From NCBI GenBank assembly GCA_002421585.1, contig DIKD01000063.1, forward strand, positions 1 through 9,330: a stretch of DNA of 9,330 nucleotides, written 5' to 3'. Source of the stretch: Dehalococcoidia bacterium UBA5627. GTDB taxonomy: Bacteria; Chloroflexota; Dehalococcoidia; Dehalococcoidales; UBA5627. Both the position numbers and the translations under genes were made by a program. The notes under the pieces were generated by a model. It made no database searches, had not been told where the DNA came from, and was given only the letters and a program-made list of their open reading frames with translations. Shown one piece after another: positions 1 to 6,381 of the stretch; positions within the stretch are counted from its first letter, which is position 1, and the number at the start of each line of letters is the position of its first letter.

Positions 1-674
1 CGATGGGTTTTCAGGCGGTAGAAGGCCCCGAGGTGGAGTGGGATTACTACAATTTCGATATGCTGAATATCCCCAAAGAGCACCCGGCGCGTGATAATAT
101 GCAAACATTATGGGTAGATTACGAAAATGAAAAAGGGGAGCGCCCGATGCTGCTGCGAACGCATACCTCGCCGATGCAGGTGCGCGTGATGGAAAAAATA
201 AAGCCGCCGCTGCGCATAGTTGTGCCGGGTAAGGTTTACAGGTATGAAGCCATCGATGCCACCCACATTCCGATGTTTACACAAATCGAAGGGCTGGCAG
301 TGGATAAAGGTATTACATTAGCGGATTTGAAGGGCACGCTTTACGAATTTGCACGCCGCTACTTCGGCTCCGATAGAAAAGCGCGTTTCCGCTGCGATTT
401 CTTCCCCTTTGTGGAGCCGGGCGTGGAGATGTCGATCGAGTGTATCGTTTGCAAAGGCGCGGGCTGCCGGCTGTGCAGCAACAGCGGCTGGCTGGAAATA
501 CTGGGCGCCGGAATGGTACACCCGAGAGTACTCGAGGGTGTCGGTATCGATTCGAGCATATATTCGGGTTTTGCCTTCGGAATGGGAATCGAACGAATTC
601 CTATGTTGCGCTACGGCATTGATGACATCCGCCTCTTTTACGGCGGCGACCTTAGATTTTTGAGGCAGTTTTAA
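1..674 (+). CDS. pheS: Phenylalanyl-tRNA synthetase alpha subunit, 5'-truncated by window edge
   Basis: This is the catalytic alpha subunit of the (alpha-beta)2 class II synthetase that charges tRNA-Phe in the cytoplasm. About 223 residues are visible of a usual 340-350; the N-terminal tRNA-binding coiled coil lies outside the window, so the first ATG (base 3) is internal. Numbered from that Met: GPEVEWDYYNFDMLNIP (8-24), the THTSPMQVRVM segment (53-63), motif 2 with YRYEAIDATHIPMFTQIEG (79-97), and motif 3 with GFAFGMGIERIPML (189-202). A four-cysteine knuckle C-x2-C-x4-C-x2-C (147-158) precedes GWLEILGAGMVHP. I recall this knuckle from PheS of several phyla, and it may bind zinc. The stop is two bases before pheT, so the two genes form an operon with probable translational coupling. 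Identity is certain. Confidence 0.98.
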   Translation, partial: MGFQAVEGPEVEWDYYNFDMLNIPKEHPARDNMQTLWVDYENEKGERPMLLRTHTSPMQVRVMEKIKPPLRIVVPGKVYRYEAIDATHIPMFTQIEGLAVDKGITLADLKGTLYEFARRYFGSDRKARFRCDFFPFVEPGVEMSIECIVCKGAGCRLCSNSGWLEILGAGMVHPRVLEGVGIDSSIYSGFAFGMGIERIPMLRYGIDDIRLFYGGDLRFLRQF

Positions 675-676
675 TT

Positions 677-3073
677 ATGAAAGTACCTATTAAATGGCTT
701 AAAGACTATATCGATATAGATTTATCTCCCAAAGAGCTGGCTCACGTGCTGACGATGTCGGGCACCGAATCCGAAATAAAATATATCGGCGAGAGCTGGG
801 AAGGCGTTGTTATCGGACAGATTGCCGCAATAGACCCTCACCCCAACGCCGATAGGTTGAGGCTGGCTACCGTAAATACCGGAAGCGGAATGCAAACGGT
901 GGTCTGCGGAGCGCCCAACCTTACTATAGGCGATAAAATTGCTTTTGCATCGGTCGGCGCCAATCTTATCGACGGACATACCGGAGAAAAGTCTATTCTG
1001 AAACCGGCTAAGATTCGCGGCGTCGAATCCTGCGGCATGGTTTGTTCCGAGATGGAGCTGGGCATGTCCAAGGACCACGAGGGCATACTGGTACTGGCTT
1101 CCGACGCCCCGCTGGGTAAATCTTTAGCAGAGTTTCTGTCAGATATAATATTGGATATCGATGTTACGCCCAACCGCCCCGATTTGCTTTCCGTAATCGG
1201 CGTTGCCCGGGAAGTGGCAGCAATCACCGCTAAAAAGGTAAAGGTCCCCGATTTGGCATACCGGGAAGCCGGAGACGCCATCGATAAGCAGGTTTCTATC
1301 GCAATAGAGGATGAAGATTTATGCCCGCGCTACTCTGCAAGCCTGATTAGCGGTGTAAAAATAGGCGAGTCGCCGGACTGGTTAAAACAAAGGTTAATAG
1401 CTTGCGGTGTGCGCCCCATCAGCAATATCGTCGATATCACGAACTATGTGATGTTCGAATACGGGCAGCCGCTGCACAGCTTTGATTACGATAAAATAAA
1501 GACCAATAAAATCGTTGTACGCCGCGCTAAAAACGGCGAAGTGATGCAGACGCTGGACGATGTCGAGCGCAAGCTGAGCGACAACATGCTGATGATTACC
1601 GACGGCGAAAAATCGGTGGCGATTGCCGGCGTTATGGGCGGAGCCAACAGTGATATAACCGATAACACTACAACGATACTTTTGGAATCCGCCAACTTCA
1701 ATGCTGCCAGCATTCACTACACCAGCCATAACCTGAAGCTTGTCAGCGAAGCCAGTATGCGTTTTGAGAGGGGTATACGCCCCGATTTGACCATTCACGC
1801 ACTTAAGCGGGCAACCCAGCTGATTTTGCAGCTTGCGGGCGGGTGTGCGGCAAAAGGAATTGTCGATGTCTATCCGCAGAAGCAGGAGCGCAAGTCCCTC
1901 AATCTGCGTTCAAGCGAGATTAAACGTATTCTAGGTGTCGAGTTCAGTAATGAACAGGTGGTCGATACGCTTACTTCACTCGGTTTTGAGGTAGATATCT
2001 GCCCCAATAACGAGTATATGGTAACAGCTCCTTACTGGCGCAGCGATATAAATATCGAGGTAGATTTAATCGAAGAGCTGGCGCGTATCATCGGCTATGA
2101 AAATATTCCCACCACGCTGCTTAGCGGCTCGATTCCACACCAGGAGCCCAATTACTTAATGGATTTAAAGAGCAGGGTCAGGCAGGCACTGGTCGGTTTC
2201 GGTTTCGATGAGATAATTACTTATTCCTTAACCAACAGGGAAATGCTGGCGAAGGCTTATGCCTCAAATACATTATATAAAGAACCCGTCAAGCTCGATA
2301 ACGCTATGAGCGCCGAGCAGGAATATCTGCGCACCAATTTACGCAGCGGGCTTTTGTCTGTTTTGGAATCCAACTTAAGACACGAAGAAGGCCCGATACG
2401 TATCTTTGAACTCAATCGCATCTATATCAAACGCGAAAACGACCTGCCGGAGGAACCGGAGATAGTTTGTGGATTGATGTACAATCCCGAGCAGGAAAAG
2501 GCCTGGCCGGTAAATACCCCGCCGTTCGATTTCTTTACGATTAAGGGTATCGTTGAAAGCCTGCTATCATCTCTAAGCATAAAAGCGGATTTTTGCGAAA
2601 CTAACGACGACAGTTTGCGTCCCGGCTACCGGGCTGAAGTAATCGTAAACGGCAGCAGAATCGGTGTTATCGGAGAAGTGCATCCCAAGGTGAGGGCTGC
2701 CTTCGATATTGCCGAAAAGGTTTATATGTTCGAACTGAACGTTTCAGCGCTTGTGCCGTATGCATTACAGAGTAACGAATATAATGCCATAGAGCGCTTC
2801 CCATCGGTAATCAGGGATATCGCCCTTGTGCTGGATAGCAGCGTCACTCATAAGCAGGTGGTTGATATCATCAGCAAGTTCTCATTGGTAAACGAAATAA
2901 CACTGTTCGACGTTTACAGCGGCAAGCAGGTGGAAGCCGGCAAGAAGTCATTAGCCTACAGGCTGATTTTCCGGTCTGCCAAGCATACTTTAACGGATGT
3001 GGAAGTGGATAAGGTTCTCCGGCAGATATTGAAGAAGCTGGAAGGGGCTCTGGGCGCAACGCTGAGAGCATAA
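677..3073 (+). CDS. pheT: Phenylalanyl-tRNA synthetase beta subunit
   Basis: This is the beta subunit of PheRS. It binds tRNA-Phe and hydrolyses Tyr mischarged onto it. Its 798 residues match the usual bacterial length of about 800. Visible domains are the N-terminal B1 part, then an EMAP/OB-fold tRNA-binding domain (about 40-150; HPNADRLRLATVNTG, VCGAPN), the B3/B4 editing domain (about 213-390; YGQPLHSFD at 262-270, GVMGG at 318-322, EASMRFERGI at 358-367), B5 (about 405-478; PYWRSDINIEVDLIEELARI), a catalytic-like core (about 495-690; EYLRTNLRSGLL, GEVHP) and the FDX-ACB anticodon-binding domain (about 704-797; FPSVIRDIALVL, SLAYRLIFRSAKHTLTD). The start ATG follows GAGG at 662-665, inside pheS, with an 11-nt spacer. 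The gene is complete with no lesion. The first terminator hairpin downstream closes the transcript. Confidence 0.98.
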   Translation: MKVPIKWLKDYIDIDLSPKELAHVLTMSGTESEIKYIGESWEGVVIGQIAAIDPHPNADRLRLATVNTGSGMQTVVCGAPNLTIGDKIAFASVGANLIDGHTGEKSILKPAKIRGVESCGMVCSEMELGMSKDHEGILVLASDAPLGKSLAEFLSDIILDIDVTPNRPDLLSVIGVAREVAAITAKKVKVPDLAYREAGDAIDKQVSIAIEDEDLCPRYSASLISGVKIGESPDWLKQRLIACGVRPISNIVDITNYVMFEYGQPLHSFDYDKIKTNKIVVRRAKNGEVMQTLDDVERKLSDNMLMITDGEKSVAIAGVMGGANSDITDNTTTILLESANFNAASIHYTSHNLKLVSEASMRFERGIRPDLTIHALKRATQLILQLAGGCAAKGIVDVYPQKQERKSLNLRSSEIKRILGVEFSNEQVVDTLTSLGFEVDICPNNEYMVTAPYWRSDINIEVDLIEELARIIGYENIPTTLLSGSIPHQEPNYLMDLKSRVRQALVGFGFDEIITYSLTNREMLAKAYASNTLYKEPVKLDNAMSAEQEYLRTNLRSGLLSVLESNLRHEEGPIRIFELNRIYIKRENDLPEEPEIVCGLMYNPEQEKAWPVNTPPFDFFTIKGIVESLLSSLSIKADFCETNDDSLRPGYRAEVIVNGSRIGVIGEVHPKVRAAFDIAEKVYMFELNVSALVPYALQSNEYNAIERFPSVIRDIALVLDSSVTHKQVVDIISKFSLVNEITLFDVYSGKQVEAGKKSLAYRLIFRSAKHTLTDVEVDKVLRQILKKLEGALGATLRA

Positions 3074-3122
3074 GCCTGTAGTCAATTACTATTTAATCAC
3101 AAGCGTTTGCTTCTGTTCTCTG

Positions 3123-3174
3123 CCCCTTCGATAAGCTCATCCCAAGTTTGGGACAGGCGGCGAACGGAAGAGCT
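3123..3174. repeat. Palindromic intergenic repeat-like segment after pheT
   Basis: CTTCGATAAGCTCA (3127-3139) followed after a gap by CGAACGGAAG (3161-3170) resembles a dispersed intergenic repeat (CTTCGACAAGCTCA...GAACGG) that I recall from many environmental genomes. Here the two halves are separated by about 21 bases. Those bases contain their own palindrome, TCCCAA-GT-TTGGGA (3140-3153). Short outer arms AGCTC (3134-3138) and GAGCT (3170-3174) are also complementary. The family assignment is from memory and uncertain; the inverted repeats are direct observations. Confidence 0.4.
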
Positions 3175-3206
3175 AAATATAAGTTCGATAGTCATAAAAC
3201 CATTGT

Positions 3207-3238
3207 CGCCCTGTCGGTAATCGACAGGGCGATTTTTT
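3207..3238 (+). terminator. Rho-independent terminator of pheST
   Basis: A perfect 10-bp G+C-rich stem (CGCCCTGTCG at 3207-3216, CGACAGGGCG at 3222-3231) with a GTAAT loop is followed directly by A and six T residues. It lies 134 nt after the pheT stop. Confidence 0.9.
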
Positions 3239-3246
3239 GCAAAGGA

Positions 3247-3273
3247 AAAACCCCGCGTCTAACGTGGGGTTTT
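3247..3273. terminator. Bidirectional terminator hairpin between pheT and the convergent DUF11 gene
   Basis: The arms AAAACCCCGCG (3247-3257) and CGTGGGGTTTT (3263-3273) pair over 11 bp with one G-T wobble and a five-base loop. Because A runs lie on one side and T runs on the other, the hairpin has a U tract in both orientations. On the minus strand it is followed by TTTTT, so it can serve the DUF11 gene ending at 3332 as well as back up pheST termination. Confidence 0.8.
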
Positions 3274-3288
3274 CTACATATAAGAAGT

Positions 3289-3322
3289 GAAGGGTGTGCA
3301 GCTTTAAAGTTGCACACCCTTC
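3289..3322 (-). terminator. Long stem-loop just after the DUF11 gene stop
   Basis: GAAGGGTGTGCA (3289-3300) and TGCACACCCTTC (3311-3322) form a perfect 12-bp stem. The ten-base interior GCTTTAAAGT is largely self-complementary and can extend it. It begins nine bases past the minus-strand stop codon. No T run follows on either strand, so alone it would be a poor intrinsic terminator. It may instead protect the mRNA 3' end or act with the hairpin at 3247-3273. Confidence 0.55.
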
Positions 3323-3331
3323 GGTCATTGC

Positions 3332-5155
3332 TTATGTTTGCGGTTTAAAGATCGTGGTGCCCTCTTGGTTAACGATCGGCTCTCCGAATTCATCCCACCG
3401 CATGGTGGCATTGAACACCGCCGCTCCTGCTGCAGTCGCCTTCACCCTGATTTGGAACTCGACTGTCTCCCCCGGTTTCAGCTCTGCCACTGCCACAAAT
3501 CTGACCTCTTGCCCTACAGCAGTAAACTGAGTAGGTCCATCGGCGCTGATGTAGATCACCTCGCCGGGTATCAAACCAACAATCGTCATATTATGAAGAC
3601 TGTTACTTTCACTCTGGTTGGTCACTTTGATTGTGTAGATAAACTCGTCACCTACCGCTACGGGATCGCTGCTATCGATAAGCGACATATGTGCTCCGGG
3701 CGCGCCTAATACCGTAATGTTAAGACTATCAGTCGAGGTAGCACCTTCGCGTGTGGTCACGGTAGCTGTATTAACCGCTGTACCTGACTTCTCACCGCCC
3801 AGAATGACGATGATTTCCTTAGTCTCTCCGATATTTAAGGTGCCCAGGTTCCAGGAAAGTTGGTTCCCGGTAACTGTAACCGCCAAGGTGGAACTCTTGT
3901 AGCTTAGAATATCGGGCAGGTAGTCCGTAACCACCACGTCATTGAGCGCAGCCGCCCCTGTATTGGTCACAGCCAGGGAGTAACTTCTCGTGAAGCCGGT
4001 AAAGACTCCGGATGGACCGGTCTTCTTGATTACTACCTCGGGGGCCGGTAGTACGCGAGTGGTTGCCTGAGCGGTAGCCGTCCCGACCTCATTTGAGGTG
4101 GCCACGACTGTATTTACCCACAAGCCGGCCTGAGTTCCTTGAAGCACCAGTTTGAATGAGCGCGATTCTCCTTTGTTTAAGGAGCCGATGTTCCAGCTGA
4201 CAGTATTTCCTGATACCGTTCCCGCAGAGTCAGAACTTACGTAGCTCATGCCCTCCGGAATCTCGTCGGTCAGGATAACGCCGGTAGCTGTCAGGTCTCC
4301 GGTGTTTTCTACCGTAATGTCATACGTTGCCTGGTCGAGAAGCCAAATCTGCTCAGGCCCGACCTTGGTGATGCCAAGATTGGTTGCCTGCCACTGTTTG
4401 GTCACGTCTTTTGTCATTAGCACGAAGTCCGGGTTGGTAGGATTCAGGATATCAATCCTGACTATGTTGGTCCCCTGTACCGGTGTGACTTGCTGAAGCG
4501 TTACAGCCGCAAAGCCGTACGGATCAGTATTAATTGTGTACGTAGTGGATGAAGTATTTGCCTCTTTAAAAGAGGCTGCGGGATTATTCCCGACGATAGT
4601 AAACCGGACAGGCACGTTACCGACCGGTGTCCCGTCGCTGACTTTGCCCGTTTTTACAGTCAGCACGTGAGTGGTGCCGACCGCGTTTATAGCATCATGC
4701 GGAAAAACAGCGGTAAGGTCCACCCAGTGTTTCACTGCAAACTGCTTGTGAACGGCAGGATCACTGATACCCGGCACATACGCTGTGATATCCGTATCAC
4801 CTTCGCGTGCAGAGGTAATAGTGATTCGGGCTTCGCCGTTGCTATCAGTTTTAACAATGCCGTAGGTGTTGTCTATCTTTTTCGCCCCGCTCCCATCCAG
4901 GCATACTATATCTCCGACAGCGCCGGGAGCGCGGTTGAGTATCCACTCAACAGTAGTCCCGGAAACCGGGGAGCCATCTTCGGCCTTCACCAGAGCGACA
5001 AGAGTGTGCTGTGTCCGGATCGGGTTATAGTCCTCAGTCGGGGTGATAGTAACTGATGTTGGCGTTGCTTTTTCTTCGCAGCCGGCAAAGAGCCCCCCGC
5101 CTGCGATAAGCACTACCAATACTACCGGTATTAGCCATTTAAATAGCTTAAACAT
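3332..5155 (-). CDS. Secreted DUF11-repeat lipoprotein with N-terminal Ig-like domains
   Basis: This is a 607-residue probable cell-surface lipoprotein. The start ATG (5153-5155) is preceded by AAGGAGG with a 5-nt spacer; the open frame continues upstream but lacks such a site. Residues 1-25 are a signal peptide (MFKLFKW, hydrophobic stretch, then LFAGC), with Cys26 as the likely lipidated residue. Phe at -3 makes the lipobox imperfect. Two Ig-like segments follow: about 33-140 (TLVALVKAEDGSPVSGTTVEW) and 145-252 (DGTPVGNVPVRFTI, YGFAAVTL), of the bacterial Big/invasin type. Three DUF11 repeats then run about 258-368, 372-483 and 487-602. Each carries a version of YxxxVxNTG, VxxTDxxP, SWNxGxLxxGE and a VNTxxVT-like end; the third is the most diverged. 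I see no C-terminal membrane anchor, sorting signal or catalytic motif. The architecture suggests a structural or adhesive surface protein; the exact role is unknown. The gene is monocistronic and convergent with pheT. Confidence 0.88.
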   Translation of the reverse strand: MFKLFKWLIPVVLVVLIAGGGLFAGCEEKATPTSVTITPTEDYNPIRTQHTLVALVKAEDGSPVSGTTVEWILNRAPGAVGDIVCLDGSGAKKIDNTYGIVKTDSNGEARITITSAREGDTDITAYVPGISDPAVHKQFAVKHWVDLTAVFPHDAINAVGTTHVLTVKTGKVSDGTPVGNVPVRFTIVGNNPAASFKEANTSSTTYTINTDPYGFAAVTLQQVTPVQGTNIVRIDILNPTNPDFVLMTKDVTKQWQATNLGITKVGPEQIWLLDQATYDITVENTGDLTATGVILTDEIPEGMSYVSSDSAGTVSGNTVSWNIGSLNKGESRSFKLVLQGTQAGLWVNTVVATSNEVGTATAQATTRVLPAPEVVIKKTGPSGVFTGFTRSYSLAVTNTGAAALNDVVVTDYLPDILSYKSSTLAVTVTGNQLSWNLGTLNIGETKEIIVILGGEKSGTAVNTATVTTREGATSTDSLNITVLGAPGAHMSLIDSSDPVAVGDEFIYTIKVTNQSESNSLHNMTIVGLIPGEVIYISADGPTQFTAVGQEVRFVAVAELKPGETVEFQIRVKATAAGAAVFNATMRWDEFGEPIVNQEGTTIFKPQT

Positions 5156-5183
5156 GTTTCCCTCCTTATTGAGGTGCCTTTTT

Positions 5184-5224
5184 CTATTTTCCTGATCGCT
5201 TAGGGGCGATAAAAGGAAAAATAG
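5184..5224 (-). promoter_or_regulatory. Imperfect hairpin in the 5' leader of the DUF11 lipoprotein gene
   Basis: CTATTTTCCT (5184-5193) pairs with AGGAAAAATAG (5214-5224, one extra base), and ATCGC (5195-5199) pairs with GCGAT (5206-5210). This gives a 41-nt two-part stem ending 28 nt before the start codon. It would form in the mRNA leader and could affect stability or translation. No known riboswitch class is recognisable. Confidence 0.4.
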
Positions 5225-5272
5225 GTATAGCTCCTTCAATTTAATATAAGTATGTACCCTGTATACCGGAGG

Positions 5273-5295
5273 CACAACCCTTTCCAGCGGTTGTG
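5273..5295. promoter_or_regulatory. Operator-like inverted repeat upstream of the DUF11 gene
   Basis: CACAACC (5273-5279) and GGTTGTG (5289-5295) are perfect 7-bp arms with a 9-bp spacer, in the divergent region between the lipoprotein gene and the receiver remnant. A weak minus-strand promoter, TTGTGC (5272-5277), 17 bp, CATACT (5249-5254), would overlap the near arm. The arm spacing suits a dimeric regulator, but no cognate regulator is identifiable. Confidence 0.35.
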
Positions 5296-5349
5296 AAACG
5301 GGTATATTAGTGCCGATCTACTAATCTAATGGGTGGTAATGAATGGTAC

Positions 5350-5379
5350 CTGATAAAAAAAGTAGTGGGGGGGTATAGT
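5350..5379 (+). promoter_or_regulatory. Possible promoter for the response-regulator remnant
   Basis: TATAGT (5374-5379) has five of six consensus -10 bases, and CTGATA (5350-5355) lies 18 bp upstream with four of six -35 matches. Transcription would start near 5386 and give a leader of about 58 nt ending in the hairpin over the ribosome site. The call rests on consensus matching only. Confidence 0.3.
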
Positions 5380-5412
5380 AGTGATAGAAAGTGCACCGGA
5401 ATATTAGTTGTG

Positions 5413-5441
5413 TACACCTTAAATATATTAAGGAGGGTGTA
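5413..5441 (+). promoter_or_regulatory. Stem-loop burying the Shine-Dalgarno of the receiver remnant
   Basis: TACACC (5413-5418) pairs with GGTGTA (5436-5441), and TTAA (5419-5422) with TTAA (5428-5431) around an ATATA loop; CCTTAA can instead pair directly with TTAAGG (5428-5433). In either fold part of the strong AAGGAGG site (5430-5436) lies in or beside the stem, just before the ATG at 5444. Confidence 0.45.
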
Positions 5442-5443
5442 TT

Positions 5444-5749
5444 ATGACAATTAAGCATCGCAATCCTGATAGTTTGGAAGTTCTGATAATTGATTTCAAT
5501 CCGGTTGTTGGCGAGGGGTTACAGACTATTATGACTAAAGATGAGAATATCGAAATGGACGGGGACGTTCAAGATGGAGATGAAGCTCTGCTGTATATGG
5601 AGCGAGCCAAAGATAATGGATAACCTGTCTAAGTAGGGTTGCCCGAGGCTTGGAATAGTAAATTGGATGGAGTACAAGTTACAAGACTTAGCAGGGAATT
5701 CTTTACGGAGGCAGCTCTCCCGGTACTGAAAAAAGGGCAATTCCATTGA
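5444..5749 (+). pseudogene. Decayed response-regulator receiver domain (NarL/FixJ-like), two in-frame stops
   Basis: An ATG with a near-perfect Shine-Dalgarno (AAGGAGG, 7-nt spacer) opens a 59-codon frame ending in TAA at 5621. The protein contains LEVLIIDFNPVVGEGLQTIM and DGDEALLYMERA, a clear match to the start of NarL/FixJ-type receivers (VLIVDDHPVVREGL...DGEEAL). Reading on in the same frame past TAA at 5621 and 5630 gives LPEAWNSKLDGVQVTRL (5639-5689) and SREFFTEAALPVL. This resembles the receiver segment normally written MDGIEATRLIKEEFPEA. The frame ends at TGA 5747. The usual double-Asp acidic pair is D-F here, the phosphoacceptor Asp context is not recognisable, and no DNA-binding domain follows. 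I infer a degraded, C-terminally deleted regulator. A genuine 59-residue product remains possible because the ribosome site is intact. Confidence 0.75.
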
Positions 5750-5750
5750 G

Positions 5751-5779
5751 AGGACAATTTAGTATTACTCTGATATAAT
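5751..5779 (+). promoter_or_regulatory. Extended -10 promoter after the receiver remnant
   Basis: TGATATAAT (5771-5779) is a perfect -10 hexamer with the TGN extension. AGGACA (5751-5756) lies exactly 17 bp upstream and matches four of six -35 bases. Initiation would fall near G5786. No plus-strand coding region follows within the window. Confidence 0.55.
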
Positions 5780-5785
5780 CAAAAA

Positions 5786-5858
5786 GGGCAGGCATTTTAG
5801 TGTGCTTGTTCCTTTTTCAATGCAGAGAAGCCGCTAAAATAAGCGGCTTCTCTGTTTA
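5786..5858 (+). ncRNA. Candidate small RNA defined by a promoter and a terminator-like hairpin
   Basis: The interval between the predicted start (about 5786) and the hairpin ending at 5854 is about 70 nt and has no supported reading frame: no ribosome site with a start codon. The 3' part is the strong hairpin at 5823-5854; the 5' part is mostly single-stranded and pyrimidine-rich. The unit layout is that of a small RNA. It could equally be the leftover promoter of the decayed neighbourhood plus a terminator used by the opposite gene. No known RNA family is recognised. Confidence 0.3.
5823..5857. terminator. 13-bp terminator-like hairpin between converging units
   Basis: CAGAGAAGCCGCT (5823-5835) and AGCGGCTTCTCTG (5842-5854) form a perfect 13-bp stem with an AAAATA loop. 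On the plus strand TTTATA follows; on the minus strand there is only CATTG before a run of A. Neither side has a long U tract, but its place 30 nt past the zinc-ribbon gene stop and downstream of the plus-strand promoter fits a shared terminator. Confidence 0.6.
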
Positions 5859-5883
5859 TAAATCGATTGGTATATTTATAGAG

Positions 5884-6360
5884 CTATTCTTCGAATTCGG
5901 TGCCGCACTCGTGGCAAAAGCAGTCGTCTTCGGCTACCAGAGCGCCGCATTCATCGCAGGTAATGGTTCTGTCATCTGGTTTTTTAGTTTCCTGCTTTTT
6001 ATTATCTGTTTTTGGGGGTTCCGGGGTATAATAAGAGCCGGCTGCCCCTATACCGATACCGAGAGCCAGTCCGATTATGCCTATTTTCATCCAGAGTTCA
6101 TAACTGGCGTCAGCGGAAAGGAAACCGCCCACGACACCTGCCAGGAGTCCCCATACGGCGAAATTGGACATTTTTTTGCTTCCGATGATATATCCGATGG
6201 TAACGTTGATAATCAGTCCGATTAGAAGACATCCGAGTATCCATAACCAGGTACTAATCTCCTCGTCGGTCTGGAGATAACCAAAAAGCACACCGGCAAT
6301 GCCGATTCCGAGAGCTCCTACCAAAGATGACATAATAATTTTTCGTATTTTAGAAAACAT
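5884..6360 (-). CDS. Four-helix membrane protein with C-terminal zinc ribbon
   Basis: This 158-residue protein of unknown function has four probable membrane helices (about 10-30, 38-60, 66-82, 91-108). They are rich in Gly and Ile and separated by short polar turns. A charged Pro/Lys linker follows (112-131), then a small zinc ribbon (TCDECGALVAEDDCFCHECG, 134-153). The likely metal ligands are Cys135, Cys138, Cys149 and Cys152. Cys147 is an extra cysteine where such ribbons usually carry a non-cysteine residue. I chose the ATG at 6358-6360 because GAAGGA (6370-6375) stands 9 nt upstream; a TTG two codons earlier would leave only 3 nt. Ribbons of this kind are common at the ends of small membrane proteins in bacteria and archaea, and may mediate protein contacts. 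The gene lies after proS but has its own promoter-like element. Confidence 0.85.
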   Translation of the reverse strand: MFSKIRKIIMSSLVGALGIGIAGVLFGYLQTDEEISTWLWILGCLLIGLIINVTIGYIIGSKKMSNFAVWGLLAGVVGGFLSADASYELWMKIGIIGLALGIGIGAAGSYYTPEPPKTDNKKQETKKPDDRTITCDECGALVAEDDCFCHECGTEFEE

Positions 6361-6381
6361 ATCCAACCATCCTTCTTTATT

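Noticed and set aside
838..1281. 147-codon minus-strand frame inside pheT
   Set aside because: It is a shadow of the certain pheT frame, with no homology signal or translation signal.
3148..3348. 66-codon frame across the terminators after pheT
   Set aside because: It runs through three hairpins and into the end of the convergent gene, and its composition is not protein-like.
5156..5275. Extending the DUF11 lipoprotein start 40 codons upstream
   Set aside because: The extension would translate the Shine-Dalgarno and leader hairpin and would bury the signal peptide internally.
5444..5749. Programmed recoding or stop read-through restoring a full receiver
   Set aside because: There are two TAA codons nine bases apart, the phosphosite context is missing and no output domain follows. 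Decay is the simpler explanation.
5800..6225. 141-codon plus-strand frame opposite the zinc-ribbon gene
   Set aside because: It is antisense to a gene with a clear start, helices and zinc ribbon, and it has no ribosome site or recognisable domain.
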